DNA from: Gellertiella hungarica
GTDB lineage: Bacteria > Pseudomonadota > Alphaproteobacteria > Rhizobiales > Rhizobiaceae
Direction: 5' to 3'
Length of the DNA: 64,000 nt
Assembly (NCBI RefSeq): GCF_014197145.1
Contig: NZ_JACIEZ010000006.1
Coordinates: forward strand, 170,348-234,347
Position numbers and translations under genes: made by a program. Under the pieces are notes generated by a model, which was not told the DNA's origin, ran no database searches, and saw only the letters and a list, made by a program, of their open reading frames with translations. Positions within the stretch are counted from its first letter, which is position 1. Each line of letters opens with the position of its first letter. Shown one piece after another: positions 15,801-24,729 of this stretch.

Positions 15801-16789
15801 CAGCCGATCTTGATGACCACGCGGCCCCGGGTCTGGCCCGCCATGATGGCATCGGCAAGCTCGGGCAGCCGGTCCATCGGCTCTACGGTCGTCATCGCCG
15901 CGAGCTTGTCCCGGTCGAGGCTTTCGGCGAGCAGCGCCCAGGCGCGGTCGCGCTTTGCCGCCGGCGCCATCACCGAATCCACGCCGATCAGCGTCACGCC
16001 GCGCAGGATATGGGGCATGACCGTTCCCGGCAGATCGAAACCGCCGGCAAGTCCGCAGGCCGCCACCGCCCCGCCATAGACCGTCTGGGCCAGCACATTG
16101 GCAAGCGTCGTGGAGCCGACGGAATCGACCGCGCCCGTCCAGCGCTCCTTCTGGAGCGGTCCGCCCTTTTCGGCGAGCGTCGCCCGATCGACGAACTGGG
16201 TAGCGCCCAGCCCCTTCAGATAATCATGGGTATCGGGACGGCCTGTCGAGGCGGTGACAGGGTAGCCGCGGCTTGCGAGCAGCGCGACCGCAACCGAGCC
16301 CACGCCCCCGGCGGCACCTGTCACGAGCACTTCGCCCTCGCCCTTCCGGATCGTGCCCCAGTCTTCGAGCGCCAGCACGCAGAGCGCTGCCGTATAGCCC
16401 GCCGTGCCGATCGCCATCGCCTGTTCCAGCGTGAAGGCGTCGGGAAGCCGCGTCAGCCAGCCGGCCTTGACCCGCTGGTAGCCGCTGTAGCCGCCCCATT
16501 CCGTCTCCGACATGCCCCAGCCATTGACGACAACCTTGTCGCCGGCCTTCCATTCCGGAGCCCGGCTCTCCACCACCGTGCCCGCCAGATCCGCACCGGC
16601 GACCATCGGGAAACGGCGCGCAATGCGACCCCGCCCGGAGATTGCCAGTCCATCCTTGTAGTTCAGCGTCGAATACTCGACCTTCACCAGGACGTCGTTG
16701 TCGGGCAGTTCCGCCATCGTCAGGTTCCGGAAGCCCGCCTTCGGCTTGCCGTCCACCTGGTCGATGACCATCGCGCGGAAGGTGTCCAT
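15800..16789 (-). CDS. acuI: Acrylyl-CoA reductase AcuI/YhdH-type oxidoreductase
   Basis: This 329-aa medium-chain dehydrogenase/reductase lacks zinc ligands, as usual for the AcuI/YhdH group. The N-terminal segment STLNYKDGLAISGRG is highly typical of this group. VTGAAGGVGSVAVALLASRG is the NADPH Rossmann motif near residue 155. AcuI reduces acryloyl-CoA to propionyl-CoA. This could connect to beta-alanine or 3-hydroxypropionate metabolism and so to the aminotransferase cluster, but no direct evidence ties them. It is a single-gene unit, 154 bp before the LysR gene. Confidence 0.87.
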   Translation of the reverse strand: MDTFRAMVIDQVDGKPKAGFRNLTMAELPDNDVLVKVEYSTLNYKDGLAISGRGRIARRFPMVAGADLAGTVVESRAPEWKAGDKVVVNGWGMSETEWGGYSGYQRVKAGWLTRLPDAFTLEQAMAIGTAGYTAALCVLALEDWGTIRKGEGEVLVTGAAGGVGSVAVALLASRGYPVTASTGRPDTHDYLKGLGATQFVDRATLAEKGGPLQKERWTGAVDSVGSTTLANVLAQTVYGGAVAACGLAGGFDLPGTVMPHILRGVTLIGVDSVMAPAAKRDRAWALLAESLDRDKLAAMTTVEPMDRLPELADAIMAGQTRGRVVIKIG

Positions 16790-16943
16790 CTAATCCTCCT
16801 TCATGTCTGGGCAGTTCGTTGCTGCCGGTTGTGCCTGACATTTCCCCGCCAGCACGGATTCGTCAATCTCCGTTGCCTACGGCTTAGGTCGGAGAGGGCA
16901 TGGGGAGGCCGATGGAACGGGCGTGCCTGCCTCCGTCGCCTTC

Positions 16944-17846
16944 CTATCCCGGAAGGAAGCGCTGGCCGGCGCTGCGGATAGCCTCCACAAGGAAATCCAT
17001 CGTTGCCTTGATGCGCGCGAGCTTGCGGGTATCCTCGTGCACGCTCATGTAAAAGGTCCGGATGAGCCGGAGCTTGTCCGGGAGCAGACGCGTGAAGCGG
17101 GCATCGCCTTCCGCCAGAAAACAGGGCAGCACCGCCAGCCCCGCCCCGGCGGCCACGGCCTCCGCCTGCGCCATGAGGTTCGAACTCTTCATGCGCGTCG
17201 TGAGCGCGCGCGCAATCAGCGGCAGATAATCGAGCTCCGGCGTGTAAATCAGATCATCGATATAGCTGACGAAGGGCTTGCGCTGCAGATCGGCCGCCTC
17301 CGCGACATCCTGCCAGTCGCGGACCCTGTGGGCTGCGCCGTAAACGCCGAGCTCGTAATCGGTGAGCTTGAGCGTGTAGAGCCGGGCATGGCCGGGATTG
17401 GACAGGCCGATCGCGATATCCGCCTCGCGCTTCGAGAGGCTGAAGCTGCGGGGGGTGGCCACGAGCTCGATGTCGAGGTCCGGATGCCGTTCCGCAAGCG
17501 CTCCGATCCGCGGCGCCAGAAAGCAGGTGCCGAAACCGTCCGGACTGCCGATCCGGACCGTACCCGAGACCGCCGTGCTTTCCTCCGCGATCTCGCTCTG
17601 TATCGTCATGACCGCCGCCTCGATCCGCTCTGCCTCCGCGAGAAGCCGCTCGCCGTCCAGCGTCAGCGTGTAGCCATTGAGGCTCCTGTCGAACAACTTC
17701 GCCTTCAGCGACGTTTCAAGGGCAGCGATCCGGCGCGACAGGGTGGAATGGTCCACCTTCAGCCGGCGCGCCGCCAGCGTGAGCTTGCCGCTGCGCGCGA
17801 CGGCCAGAAAGGAACGGAGGAGATCCCAGTCAAAGGGCTTAGACAT
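16944..17846 (-). CDS. LysR-family transcriptional regulator
   Basis: This 300-aa protein has an N-terminal helix-turn-helix (FLAVARSGKLTLAARRLKVD, then HSTLSRRIAALE) and a C-terminal substrate-binding domain starting near residue 90 (GTVRIGSPDGFG). The ATG at 17846 is preceded by AGGAA; the frame open to 17918 adds 24 residues without support. It is divergent from the valine-pathway operon with a 107-bp gap holding repeated GTGCAAT elements, so control of that operon is likely. Confidence 0.88.
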   Translation of the reverse strand: MSKPFDWDLLRSFLAVARSGKLTLAARRLKVDHSTLSRRIAALETSLKAKLFDRSLNGYTLTLDGERLLAEAERIEAAVMTIQSEIAEESTAVSGTVRIGSPDGFGTCFLAPRIGALAERHPDLDIELVATPRSFSLSKREADIAIGLSNPGHARLYTLKLTDYELGVYGAAHRVRDWQDVAEAADLQRKPFVSYIDDLIYTPELDYLPLIARALTTRMKSSNLMAQAEAVAAGAGLAVLPCFLAEGDARFTRLLPDKLRLIRTFYMSVHEDTRKLARIKATMDFLVEAIRSAGQRFLPG

Positions 17847-17855
17847 GCGAATTCC

Positions 17856-17908
17856 TGCACAATAACCGCGGAAAATTACCCCTATAACGGTGCAATTTTT
17901 TGTGCAAT
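17856..17908. promoter_or_regulatory. Candidate LysR-binding region upstream of valine operon
   Basis: TGCACAA (17856-17862) and its complement TTGTGCA (17900-17906) flank the centre of the divergent promoter region. In addition, GTGCAAT occurs as a direct repeat at 17890-17896 and 17902-17908, 12 bp apart or just over one helical turn. LysR regulators often bind such paired sites between their own gene and the target. Confidence 0.45.
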
Positions 17909-17953
17909 GCAAGACCAAGGCCGGTCATGCGCAGGATCCGGCGAGGAGGACCC

Positions 17954-19096
17954 ATGGAATTCGGCTTGAATGACGAACAGACGGCAATCCGGGACATGGC
18001 GCGCGCCTTTGCCGCCGAAGAGATTGCACCGCATGCTCTGGAATGGGACGAGCGCAAGCATTTTCCGGTCGACGTGCTGCGAAAGGCGGCAGAGCTCGGC
18101 ATGGGCGCCATCTATGTCAGCGAAGACGCCGGCGGCACGGGGCTGACCCGGCTGGACACCGCCGTCATCATCGAGGAACTGGCCCGCGGCTGCCCGTCGG
18201 TTTCGGCCTATGTCTCGATCCACAACATGGTGGCCGGCATGATCGACCGGTACGGATCGCCGGAACAGAAGGAGCGCTTCCTTCCCGCCCTCGTCTCCAT
18301 GGAGATGCTGTCCAGCTATTGCCTGACCGAACCGGGCTCCGGCTCCGATGCAGCCGCGCTCAAGACCCGCGCCGTCCGCGAGGGAGACCACTATGTGCTT
18401 TCCGGGCAGAAACAGTTCATCTCGGGCGCAGGCAGCGCAGGTCTTTACCTGGTGATGGCTCGGACGGGAGAGGACGGGCCCAAGGGCATTTCCGCCTTTC
18501 TCGTCACGGCTGACATGCCGGGTTTGTCCTTCGGGGCGAACGAACGGAAAATGGGGTGGAATTCCCAGCCGACGCGGGCCGTCATTCTCGATCAGGTCCG
18601 TGTTCCCGCAGAAAACCGCCTCGGCGCCGAAGGTGAAGGTTTCCGTTTCGCCATGGCCGGCCTCGATGGCGGCCGCCTGAACATCGCCGCCGCGGCACTG
18701 GGTGGCGCGCAGAGCGCCTTTGACCGCGCCGTCGACTACATGCGCGAGCGCAAGGCATTCGGCAGGGCGATCATCGACTTCCAGGCGCTGCAGTTCCGGC
18801 TGGCGGACATGGAGACCGATCTCGAGGTTGCTCGCACCTTTCTGTGGCGGGCCGCTACCGCCCTCGACCGCGGCGATGCGGACGCCACGAAGCTGTGCGC
18901 CATGGCGAAGCGGCATGTGACCGACCGCGCCTTCGAGGTGGCAAACCAGGCGCTCCAGATGCTTGGCGGCTATGGCTACCTTGCCGATTACGGCCTCGAG
19001 AAAATCGTGCGGGACCTGCGTGTCCATCAGATCCTCGAGGGGACCAACGAGATCATGCGGCTGATCATTGCCCGTTCGATCGTGGGGAGGGGCTGA
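17954..19096 (+). CDS. Acyl-CoA dehydrogenase (isobutyryl-CoA dehydrogenase-like)
   Basis: This FAD enzyme of 380 aa belongs to the short-chain acyl-CoA dehydrogenase family. It shows YCLTEPGSGSDAAAL (substrate/FAD motif near residue 130), FISGAGSAG and the C-terminal LGGYGYL. DLRVHQILEGTNEIMR lies near residue 355 and LEG supplies the usual region of the catalytic base. Following genes for 3-hydroxyisobutyryl-CoA hydrolase and 3-hydroxyisobutyrate dehydrogenase indicate isobutyryl-CoA to methacrylyl-CoA oxidation in valine breakdown. The start at 17954 has GAGGAGG upstream. Its TGA stop shares one base with the next start (TGATG). Confidence 0.9.
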   Translation: MEFGLNDEQTAIRDMARAFAAEEIAPHALEWDERKHFPVDVLRKAAELGMGAIYVSEDAGGTGLTRLDTAVIIEELARGCPSVSAYVSIHNMVAGMIDRYGSPEQKERFLPALVSMEMLSSYCLTEPGSGSDAAALKTRAVREGDHYVLSGQKQFISGAGSAGLYLVMARTGEDGPKGISAFLVTADMPGLSFGANERKMGWNSQPTRAVILDQVRVPAENRLGAEGEGFRFAMAGLDGGRLNIAAAALGGAQSAFDRAVDYMRERKAFGRAIIDFQALQFRLADMETDLEVARTFLWRAATALDRGDADATKLCAMAKRHVTDRAFEVANQALQMLGGYGYLADYGLEKIVRDLRVHQILEGTNEIMRLIIARSIVGRG

Positions 19097-20166
19097 TGGA
19101 CATGAGCGCAGAACAGGAGCTCCTCGTCTCCCGTCATGGTTCCCTCGGCATCATCGTGCTCAACCGTCCCAAGGTGCTGAACAGTCTTTCCCTGGCCATG
19201 GTGCGGGAGATGGAGAAGGCACTCGACGGCTTCGAGGCCGAACCTGCCGTGCGCGCGATCTTGATGATCGGTGCCGGCGACCGCGCCTTTTGCGCCGGCG
19301 GCGATATCCGCGCTCTCTACGATGCCGGGAAGGCCGGCGACAGCCTGCCGGAAACCTTCTGGCGCGAGGAGTATCTGCTCGACGAGCGGATCAGCCGCTT
19401 TCCGAAGCCGGTCATTGCCGTGATGAACGGCATCACCATGGGTGGCGGCGTCGGCCTGGCCGCCCATGCCAGCCACAGGATCGTCATCGAGCGGACGAAA
19501 TTCGCCATGCCGGAAGCGGGCATCGGCTTCTTCCCCGATGTGGGCGCCTCCTGGCTCCTCACCCGCACGCCCGGGGAGTTCGGCACCTACATCGCCCTGA
19601 CGGGCGTGAATTGCGGTCCGGCGGAAACGATTCGCGCGGGCATTGCCGATTGCTTCGTGCCGGAAGCCGATCTTGAGGCGCTGAAGGCCGCCCTGGCATC
19701 CCTCCCCGAAAACGCGGATGCTGCGGCCGTGACCGACACGGTTCGCCGGTTCGCGCGGGACGCCGCTCCCACCGTCGAAAGCGCGGCCCTTGCGGTCATC
19801 GACGGGTGCCTTGCCCATGACCGCATGGAAGAGATCGTGGCAGCGCTTTCTGCAGAAGGAAGCGACTTCGCGCTGAAGACGCGGGACCTTCTTCTCGGCA
19901 AGTCTCCGACGAGCCTCAAGGTGACGCTCGACCTCTATCGCCAGGGGCGCCGGGCAGCCTCGCTTCGGGAGTGCCTTGAGCGTGAATTTGCCGTGACGGC
20001 CGGCATGATTGCCGGTCACGATTTCTACGAAGGCGTGCGGGCGGCCATCATCGACAAGGACCGGAACCCGCAGTGGTCGCCGCGAACCCTCGATGGGGTC
20101 ACCGCTGCCGACGTTTCCGCCTATTTCATCCCGCGGCATCGGCCGCTTTTCAACCCGGCCGGCTGA
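19096..20166 (+). CDS. 3-hydroxyisobutyryl-CoA hydrolase (crotonase fold)
   Basis: This 356-aa crotonase-superfamily protein is longer than plain enoyl-CoA hydratases (about 260 aa), as expected for the HIBCH type. CAGGDIRALYDAGKAG near residue 70 and NGITMGGGVGLAAH near 115 form the oxyanion hole. PEAGIGFFPDVGASWLL near 140 carries the Glu/Asp typical of the hydrolase. It releases free 3-hydroxyisobutyrate for MmsB. The ATG at 19096 overlaps the previous stop; a second ATG at 19102 is also possible behind GGGGAGGGG. Confidence 0.9.
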   Translation: MDMSAEQELLVSRHGSLGIIVLNRPKVLNSLSLAMVREMEKALDGFEAEPAVRAILMIGAGDRAFCAGGDIRALYDAGKAGDSLPETFWREEYLLDERISRFPKPVIAVMNGITMGGGVGLAAHASHRIVIERTKFAMPEAGIGFFPDVGASWLLTRTPGEFGTYIALTGVNCGPAETIRAGIADCFVPEADLEALKAALASLPENADAAAVTDTVRRFARDAAPTVESAALAVIDGCLAHDRMEEIVAALSAEGSDFALKTRDLLLGKSPTSLKVTLDLYRQGRRAASLRECLEREFAVTAGMIAGHDFYEGVRAAIIDKDRNPQWSPRTLDGVTAADVSAYFIPRHRPLFNPAG

Positions 20167-20186
20167 GCACAGAAGAGGACAGGACC

Positions 20187-21074
20187 ATGACGGAGAAGAT
20201 TGCATTCATCGGCCTTGGCAATATGGGAGGCCCGATGGCCGCCAACCTGGTCAAGGCGGGCTTCGAGGTAACCGGGTTCGACCTCTCGGATGCAAGCCGG
20301 GAAGAAGCGCGAGCCAAGGGTGTTGCGATTGCCGCTACCGCTGAGGACGCCGTGCGGGAAGCCTCCATCGTGGTGACCATGTTGCCGGCCGGAAAGCATG
20401 TCCTGTCCGTCTGGGGCAGCCTGACGGCGGTTGCCCGGCCGGACACGCTGATGATCGACTGCTCCACCATCGACGTCGACAGTGCCCGCAAGGCCCATGC
20501 GCTTGCAGCCGGCAATCGCCTGCACTCGCTTGATGCGCCCGTTTCGGGAGGCACGGGCGGGGCCGCGGCCGGCACACTGACCTTCATGGTGGGCGGAACG
20601 TCGCAGGCCTTCGACAAGGCGCAGGCGGTGCTCTCCGCCATGGGCAAGAAGATCGTTCATTGCGGCGATGCGGGCGCCGGCCAGGCGGCGAAGATCTGCA
20701 ACAACATGATCCTCGGCATCTCGATGGCTGCGGTCTCGGAAGCCTTCGTGCTTGCCGAAAGGCTAGGCCTTTCCCATCAGGCGCTCTTCGACGTGGCCTC
20801 CACGTCGTCGGGCCAGTGCTGGTCGCTAACGAGCTACTGCCCCGTACCGGGGCCGGTTCCGACCTCGCCGGCCAACAACGAATACCGTCCCGGTTTCGCC
20901 GCTGCGCTGATGCTGAAGGACCTGCGCCTTTCCCAGGAAGCCGCCGATGCAAGCGGGGCGAAAACGCCGCTTGGAGCCCACGCCACAGCCCTTTACGAGG
21001 CGTTTGACAAATCCGGTCACGGATCCCAAGACTTCTCCGCCATCATTCAGCATATCCGCGATCTGACGGCCTGA
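20187..21074 (+). CDS. mmsB: 3-hydroxyisobutyrate dehydrogenase
   Basis: This 295-aa beta-hydroxyacid dehydrogenase has FIGLGNMGGPMAANLVKAG (NAD-binding start motif, residues 6-24) and DAPVSGGTGGAAAGTLTFMV (substrate motif near 120). The catalytic Lys lies in GAGQAAKICNNMIL near 170. It oxidises 3-hydroxyisobutyrate to methylmalonate semialdehyde. The start at 20187 has an AGAGGACAGG site; upstream frame residues do not match the family. It lies 20 bp after the hydrolase gene and 12 bp before the enoyl-CoA hydratase. Confidence 0.93.
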   Translation: MTEKIAFIGLGNMGGPMAANLVKAGFEVTGFDLSDASREEARAKGVAIAATAEDAVREASIVVTMLPAGKHVLSVWGSLTAVARPDTLMIDCSTIDVDSARKAHALAAGNRLHSLDAPVSGGTGGAAAGTLTFMVGGTSQAFDKAQAVLSAMGKKIVHCGDAGAGQAAKICNNMILGISMAAVSEAFVLAERLGLSHQALFDVASTSSGQCWSLTSYCPVPGPVPTSPANNEYRPGFAAALMLKDLRLSQEAADASGAKTPLGAHATALYEAFDKSGHGSQDFSAIIQHIRDLTA

Positions 21075-21086
21075 AGGAAAGACCAG

Positions 21087-21863
21087 ATGATGACTCATGA
21101 AACCATCCTGACCGAACAGCGGGGCCGCGTGGCCCTCGTGACGCTGAACCGGCCGAAGGCGCTCAACGCCATCAACCGTCAACTGACGGAAGAACTGCTC
21201 TCCGCTCTTGAGGGTTTCGACAAGGACCCCGGTATCGGCTGCATCGTCATCACCGGTTCCGAGAAGGCCTTTGCCGCCGGTGCCGACATCAAGGAAATGC
21301 AGGAGGCCAGCTATATCGAGATGTATTCGAACGACTGGTTCTCGGCCTGGGACCGGATGATCGCGGTGCGCAAGCCCATCATCGCGGCGGTTGCGGGCTA
21401 TGCGCTCGGCGGCGGCTGCGAACTCGCCATGATGTGCGACTTCATCCTGGCCGCCGACAGCGCAAAGTTCGGCCAGCCGGAGATCAAGCTCGGCGTGATG
21501 CCGGGCATGGGCGGAAGCCAGAGACTGACCCGCCTCGTCGGGCGCGCCAAGGCCATGGAAATGTGCCTGACCGGCCGGATGATGGATGCGGCGGAAGCAG
21601 AACGGGCAGGCCTTGCCTCCCGCATCGTGCCCGCGGCGGAGCTGGTCGAGGAGGCGGTGCGCACGGCGGAAACGATTGCCGGCATGTCGCTGCCCGCCGT
21701 GATGATGGTGAAGGAAGCGGTCAACCGCGCCGATCAGGTGAACCTCACCGAAGGTCTGCGCCACGAGCGCCGCGTGTTCCATGCGATGTTCGCGCTGGAC
21801 GACCAGAAGGAAGGCATGACCGCCTTCGTGGAGAAGCGGGCACCGGATTTCAAGCACCGCTGA
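21087..21863 (+). CDS. Enoyl-CoA hydratase
   Basis: This crotonase-type hydratase of 258 aa hydrates methacrylyl-CoA or other short 2-enoyl-CoAs. [10 protein letters not shown] (residues about 61-70) and [15 protein letters not shown] (about 100) build the oxyanion hole. [16 protein letters not shown] supplies the two catalytic Glu positions. It is the last gene of the valine operon, supplying the hydration step between the dehydrogenase and hydrolase. ATG-ATG tandem starts occur; the first is used here. Confidence 0.92.
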   Translation: MMTHETILTEQRGRVALVTLNRPKALNAINRQLTEELLSALEGFDKDPGIGCIVITGSEKAFAAGADIKEMQEASYIEMYSNDWFSAWDRMIAVRKPIIAAVAGYALGGGCELAMMCDFILAADSAKFGQPEIKLGVMPGMGGSQRLTRLVGRAKAMEMCLTGRMMDAAEAERAGLASRIVPAAELVEEAVRTAETIAGMSLPAVMMVKEAVNRADQVNLTEGLRHERRVFHAMFALDDQKEGMTAFVEKRAPDFKHR

Positions 21864-21885
21864 GAGCACCTTCCCGAATCTCCAG

Positions 21886-21918
21886 GGCCGTGCCGGCATT
21901 CCCGGCGCGGCCTTTTCT
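21886..21918 (+). terminator. Strong Rho-independent terminator after valine operon
   Basis: An 11-bp stem, GGCCGTGCCGG with CCGGCGCGGCC and one G-T pair, encloses a 5-nt loop and is followed directly by TTTTCTTT. It begins 23 bp after the enoyl-CoA hydratase stop. Confidence 0.85.
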
Positions 21919-22062
21919 TTGGCCGCGTTCAGCAGCCTGTCATCGATCCATTACAGTACCGTCATATGAAGGCGCTGCGAGAAGGCTGCGGAACGGGGGC
22001 TCCGCATCTTTTTGCTGCAGCTGCGGCATCGGCCGCGGAAGATCCCGCCCGAGAGAATTCAG

Positions 22063-23211
22063 ATGCTGACCAGAACGTCCCCTGCTCCTTCATCTTTCGT
22101 CACGCAAGCGGACGCGGGACGGAAACGGGATCCGAGGATCGATTTCTTTCGCGGGCTTGCGCTCTTCATCATCCTCATTGCCCATGTTCCCTTCGATGAA
22201 TGGGCGCTCTTCATCCCGGCGCGCTTCGGCTTTTCCGATGCGACAGAGATCTTCGTCTTCCTGTCAGGGATGGCCTCTGCCATGGCTTTCGGGCGGCTTG
22301 CCGACAGGGAGGGATTGGGCCTGCTCTGCGCCCGGATTGCCCATCGCATCTGGCAGATATACTGGGCCCACATCGGGCTCTTCGTCGCGACCGCGGCTCT
22401 CATGGCAGCGGCAGGAAACCGTCCCGACGGCAATACCTACATCACCGCCCTCAACCTCGAGCCGTTCTTTGCAGATCCGGCCACCCTCCTGCCGCATCTG
22501 TTCACGCTCACCTATGTTCCGAACTATTTCGACATCCTGCCGATGTACATGCTACTGCTCGCCCTCATTCCCGTGATGCTGGGCGCGGAGCGCATCCACC
22601 GGCATTTGCCCTTCGCGCTCATCGTCGGGCTCTGGGCGATGACGCAGACGGGTTTTCCCCGGCTTCCGGCAGAACCATGGTCGGACCGGCCCTGGTTCTT
22701 CGATCCGTTCGGATGGCAGATGCTCTTCTTCGCCGGTTTTTACCTGAAGCGCAGGCCTCTGCACACGCTGCCCGATAACCGGTGGGTGACGGTCACGTCC
22801 GTTCTCATCATCCTGGGCTCCGTGCCGCTGTCCTGGCACCCGCTTCTGGAGTGGAGCCCCGTTCTGGGCGAGGTTTCGGTCCGGCTCCTGCCATTGACCG
22901 ACAAGAGCGCCTTCGGGCTGCTGCGCCTCATCCATTTCGCCGCCCTTGCCCATCTTGCCATTCGTATCGCAGGACCTCTGGGCTCCCGGCTCCAGGGGCC
23001 GGCATGCGGCCTCGTCCGGCAGGTGGGAGAACAATCGCTGGCTATCTTTGTCTTCGGCATGTTTCTCGCCCAAGCCATGGGCATCGCCCTCGATGCGACG
23101 GATCGGGGTCCGCTTGCCACCCTCCTGATCAACCTCGCCGGCTTCGCCCTTCTCCTGGTGGCGGCCCGTGTAACGGCCTGGTTCAAGCGTTCGCCCTGGA
23201 AGGGACACTGA
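22063..23211 (+). CDS. opgC: OpgC-family membrane protein (glucan succinyltransferase-like)
   Basis: This 382-aa multi-pass membrane protein has roughly ten hydrophobic segments. It begins with the acyltransferase-type DPRIDFFRGLALFIILIAH, and EIFVFLSGMASAMAFGR follows near residue 75, both typical of the OpgC family. OpgC adds succinyl groups to periplasmic glucans, which in Rhizobiaceae are cyclic beta-glucans. The ATG at 22063 is preceded by GAGAGAATTCAG; a TTG at 22012 would add 17 residues. It stands alone after the valine-operon terminator. The succinyl donor and substrate are inferred from family. Confidence 0.82.
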   Translation: MLTRTSPAPSSFVTQADAGRKRDPRIDFFRGLALFIILIAHVPFDEWALFIPARFGFSDATEIFVFLSGMASAMAFGRLADREGLGLLCARIAHRIWQIYWAHIGLFVATAALMAAAGNRPDGNTYITALNLEPFFADPATLLPHLFTLTYVPNYFDILPMYMLLLALIPVMLGAERIHRHLPFALIVGLWAMTQTGFPRLPAEPWSDRPWFFDPFGWQMLFFAGFYLKRRPLHTLPDNRWVTVTSVLIILGSVPLSWHPLLEWSPVLGEVSVRLLPLTDKSAFGLLRLIHFAALAHLAIRIAGPLGSRLQGPACGLVRQVGEQSLAIFVFGMFLAQAMGIALDATDRGPLATLLINLAGFALLLVAARVTAWFKRSPWKGH

Positions 23212-23286
23212 CCTCGGGGCCTTCTCTCGGGAACCTTCGCTCACCCGACCGGTTTCATCCCTGACCGAAACGGAAGGAGATGCGTC

Positions 23287-23601
23287 ATGCCACAGGGTGA
23301 CAAGTCCGCCTATACCGACAAGCAGAAGCGCAAGGCGGCCCATATAGAGGAAAGTTACGAAGAGCGCGGGCTGCCCGAAAAGGAAGCCGAGCGGCGCGCC
23401 TGGGCGACCGTCAACAAGGAAAGCGGCGGCGGCAACAAATCCGGCTCGGGCCGCGGCAAGCCCGACATCCACGTCTCCTCCAGGAAAGGCGGCGAGAAGG
23501 GCGGCAAGGCCTCGGCCGAAAGACCCGCTGCAGCCCGTTCGGCCTCTGCCAGGAAAGCTGCCGCTACCCGCAAGCGAAATGCCGAGCGCCACGCACACTG
23601 A
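23287..23601 (+). CDS. Small basic Lys/Arg/Ala-rich protein, 'plasmid stabilization' type
   Basis: This 104-aa, very hydrophilic, highly basic protein begins MPQGDKSAYTDKQKRKAAHI. Its YEERGLPEKEAERRAWATVN core is common in Rhizobiales and often annotated as a plasmid stabilization protein. The tail is a low-complexity Lys/Ala/Ser stretch like that of histone-like or DNA-coating proteins. No enzyme motif is seen. AAGGAGA lies just upstream of the ATG. Its biochemical role is not established; DNA association is a guess from charge. The next small gene follows after 19 bp. Confidence 0.75.
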   Translation: MPQGDKSAYTDKQKRKAAHIEESYEERGLPEKEAERRAWATVNKESGGGNKSGSGRGKPDIHVSSRKGGEKGGKASAERPAAARSASARKAAATRKRNAERHAH

Positions 23602-23620
23602 TATCCAGAAAGGAAATGCC

Positions 23621-23830
23621 ATGTCCCGCGCGAAGTCCGCAGACAAGAGCCGTGTCGAAAAGGACGCGGAAGGTCAGTTCGCCAAGAGCCAGGGGGACCG
23701 CAAGGCGTCCGGCGTTGCGAGCGCCAAGCCCACCGTTCTCACGCCCCGGGGCTCGGAAGATGCCACCATCCATCGCCTCCCCCCGGGCGACAAGAAGCCC
23801 GGCGGCGTCGAATGGGACCCGCAATTCTGA
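23621..23830 (+). CDS. Hypothetical small hydrophilic protein
   Basis: This 69-aa charged protein starts at the ATG at 23621, which follows AAAGGAAA. It is rich in Lys, Asp, Ser and Gly with no membrane segment or known domain, and ends GGVEWDPQF. Position 19 bp after the basic protein gene and 23 bp before an SDR gene suggests a common stress-type transcript. I do not recognise the family. Confidence 0.65.
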   Translation: MSRAKSADKSRVEKDAEGQFAKSQGDRKASGVASAKPTVLTPRGSEDATIHRLPPGDKKPGGVEWDPQF

Positions 23831-23853
23831 ACCCGGAAGCAGGAGAAATCGTC

Positions 23854-24711
23854 ATGAACGAGAAGCCCACACCGCCTTTCCCGGCAGAAAAGCAGCCCAT
23901 GCCGGGCCTCACGGAACGCATGAACCCCCGCCCGGATCACGGCGAGACCTCCTACAAGGGGTCGGGCCGGCTGGCGGGCAAGCGGGCCGTGATTACCGGT
24001 GCCGACAGCGGCATCGGCCGTGCCGTCGCGATTGCCTTTGCCCGCGAAGGGGCAGACATCCTGATTTCCTATCTCGATGAACATCAGGACGCGATGGAGA
24101 CAAAAAGGCTCGTCGAACAGGAGGGCCGAAAGGCGCTGCTGATGGAGGGCGACATCAAGACGGCCGGTCATTGCCGGTCGATCATCGAGCGTGCGGTGAA
24201 CGATCTGGGAGGCATCGACATTCTCGTCAACAATGCCGCGCATCAGGCGACCTTCGACGATATCGGGGATATCAGCGACGAGGAATGGGACCTCACCTTC
24301 AAGGTCAACATCCATGCGATGTTCTACCTCGTCAAAGCCGCCGTGCCACACATGCAGCCGGGCGCCTCGATCATCAACACGGCCTCGATCAATTCCGACA
24401 AGCCCAATCCGACCCTTCTCGCCTATGCGACGACGAAGGGTGCAATCCAGAACTTCACCGCGGGGCTCGCCCAGATGCTGGCGGAAAAAGGCATTCGCGC
24501 CAATTGCGTGGCGCCCGGTCCGGTATGGACCCCGCTCATCCCGTCCACGATGCCCGAGGAGGCGGTGAAGAACTTCGGCAAGCAGGTTCCGATGAAAAGG
24601 CCGGCACAGCCGGCAGAACTGGCGACCGCCTATGTCATGCTGGCCGATCCGCTGTCGAGCTACGTTTCGGGCGCCACCATAGCGGTTACGGGCGGTCAGC
24701 CCATTCTCTGA
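23854..24711 (+). CDS. SDR-family oxidoreductase, YghA-like
   Basis: This 285-aa short-chain dehydrogenase has an N-terminal extension rich in Pro (residues 1-35), typical of the YghA/general-stress subgroup. VITGADSGIGRAVAIAFARE is the NAD(P) motif near residue 47, then NNAA. Catalytic Ser lies in NTASINS and Tyr-Lys in AYATTKGAI. The start at 23854 has AGGAGAAA. No substrate can be assigned. Downstream stands a convergent hypothetical gene. Confidence 0.88.
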   Translation: MNEKPTPPFPAEKQPMPGLTERMNPRPDHGETSYKGSGRLAGKRAVITGADSGIGRAVAIAFAREGADILISYLDEHQDAMETKRLVEQEGRKALLMEGDIKTAGHCRSIIERAVNDLGGIDILVNNAAHQATFDDIGDISDEEWDLTFKVNIHAMFYLVKAAVPHMQPGASIINTASINSDKPNPTLLAYATTKGAIQNFTAGLAQMLAEKGIRANCVAPGPVWTPLIPSTMPEEAVKNFGKQVPMKRPAQPAELATAYVMLADPLSSYVSGATIAVTGGQPIL

Positions 24712-24729
24712 AGAAGGGAAGGAAAACGA

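Noticed and set aside
17954..21863. Reading the crotonase and dehydrogenase genes as general fatty-acid beta-oxidation
   Set aside because: The combination of 3-hydroxyisobutyryl-CoA hydrolase-type protein and MmsB is specific to valine breakdown.
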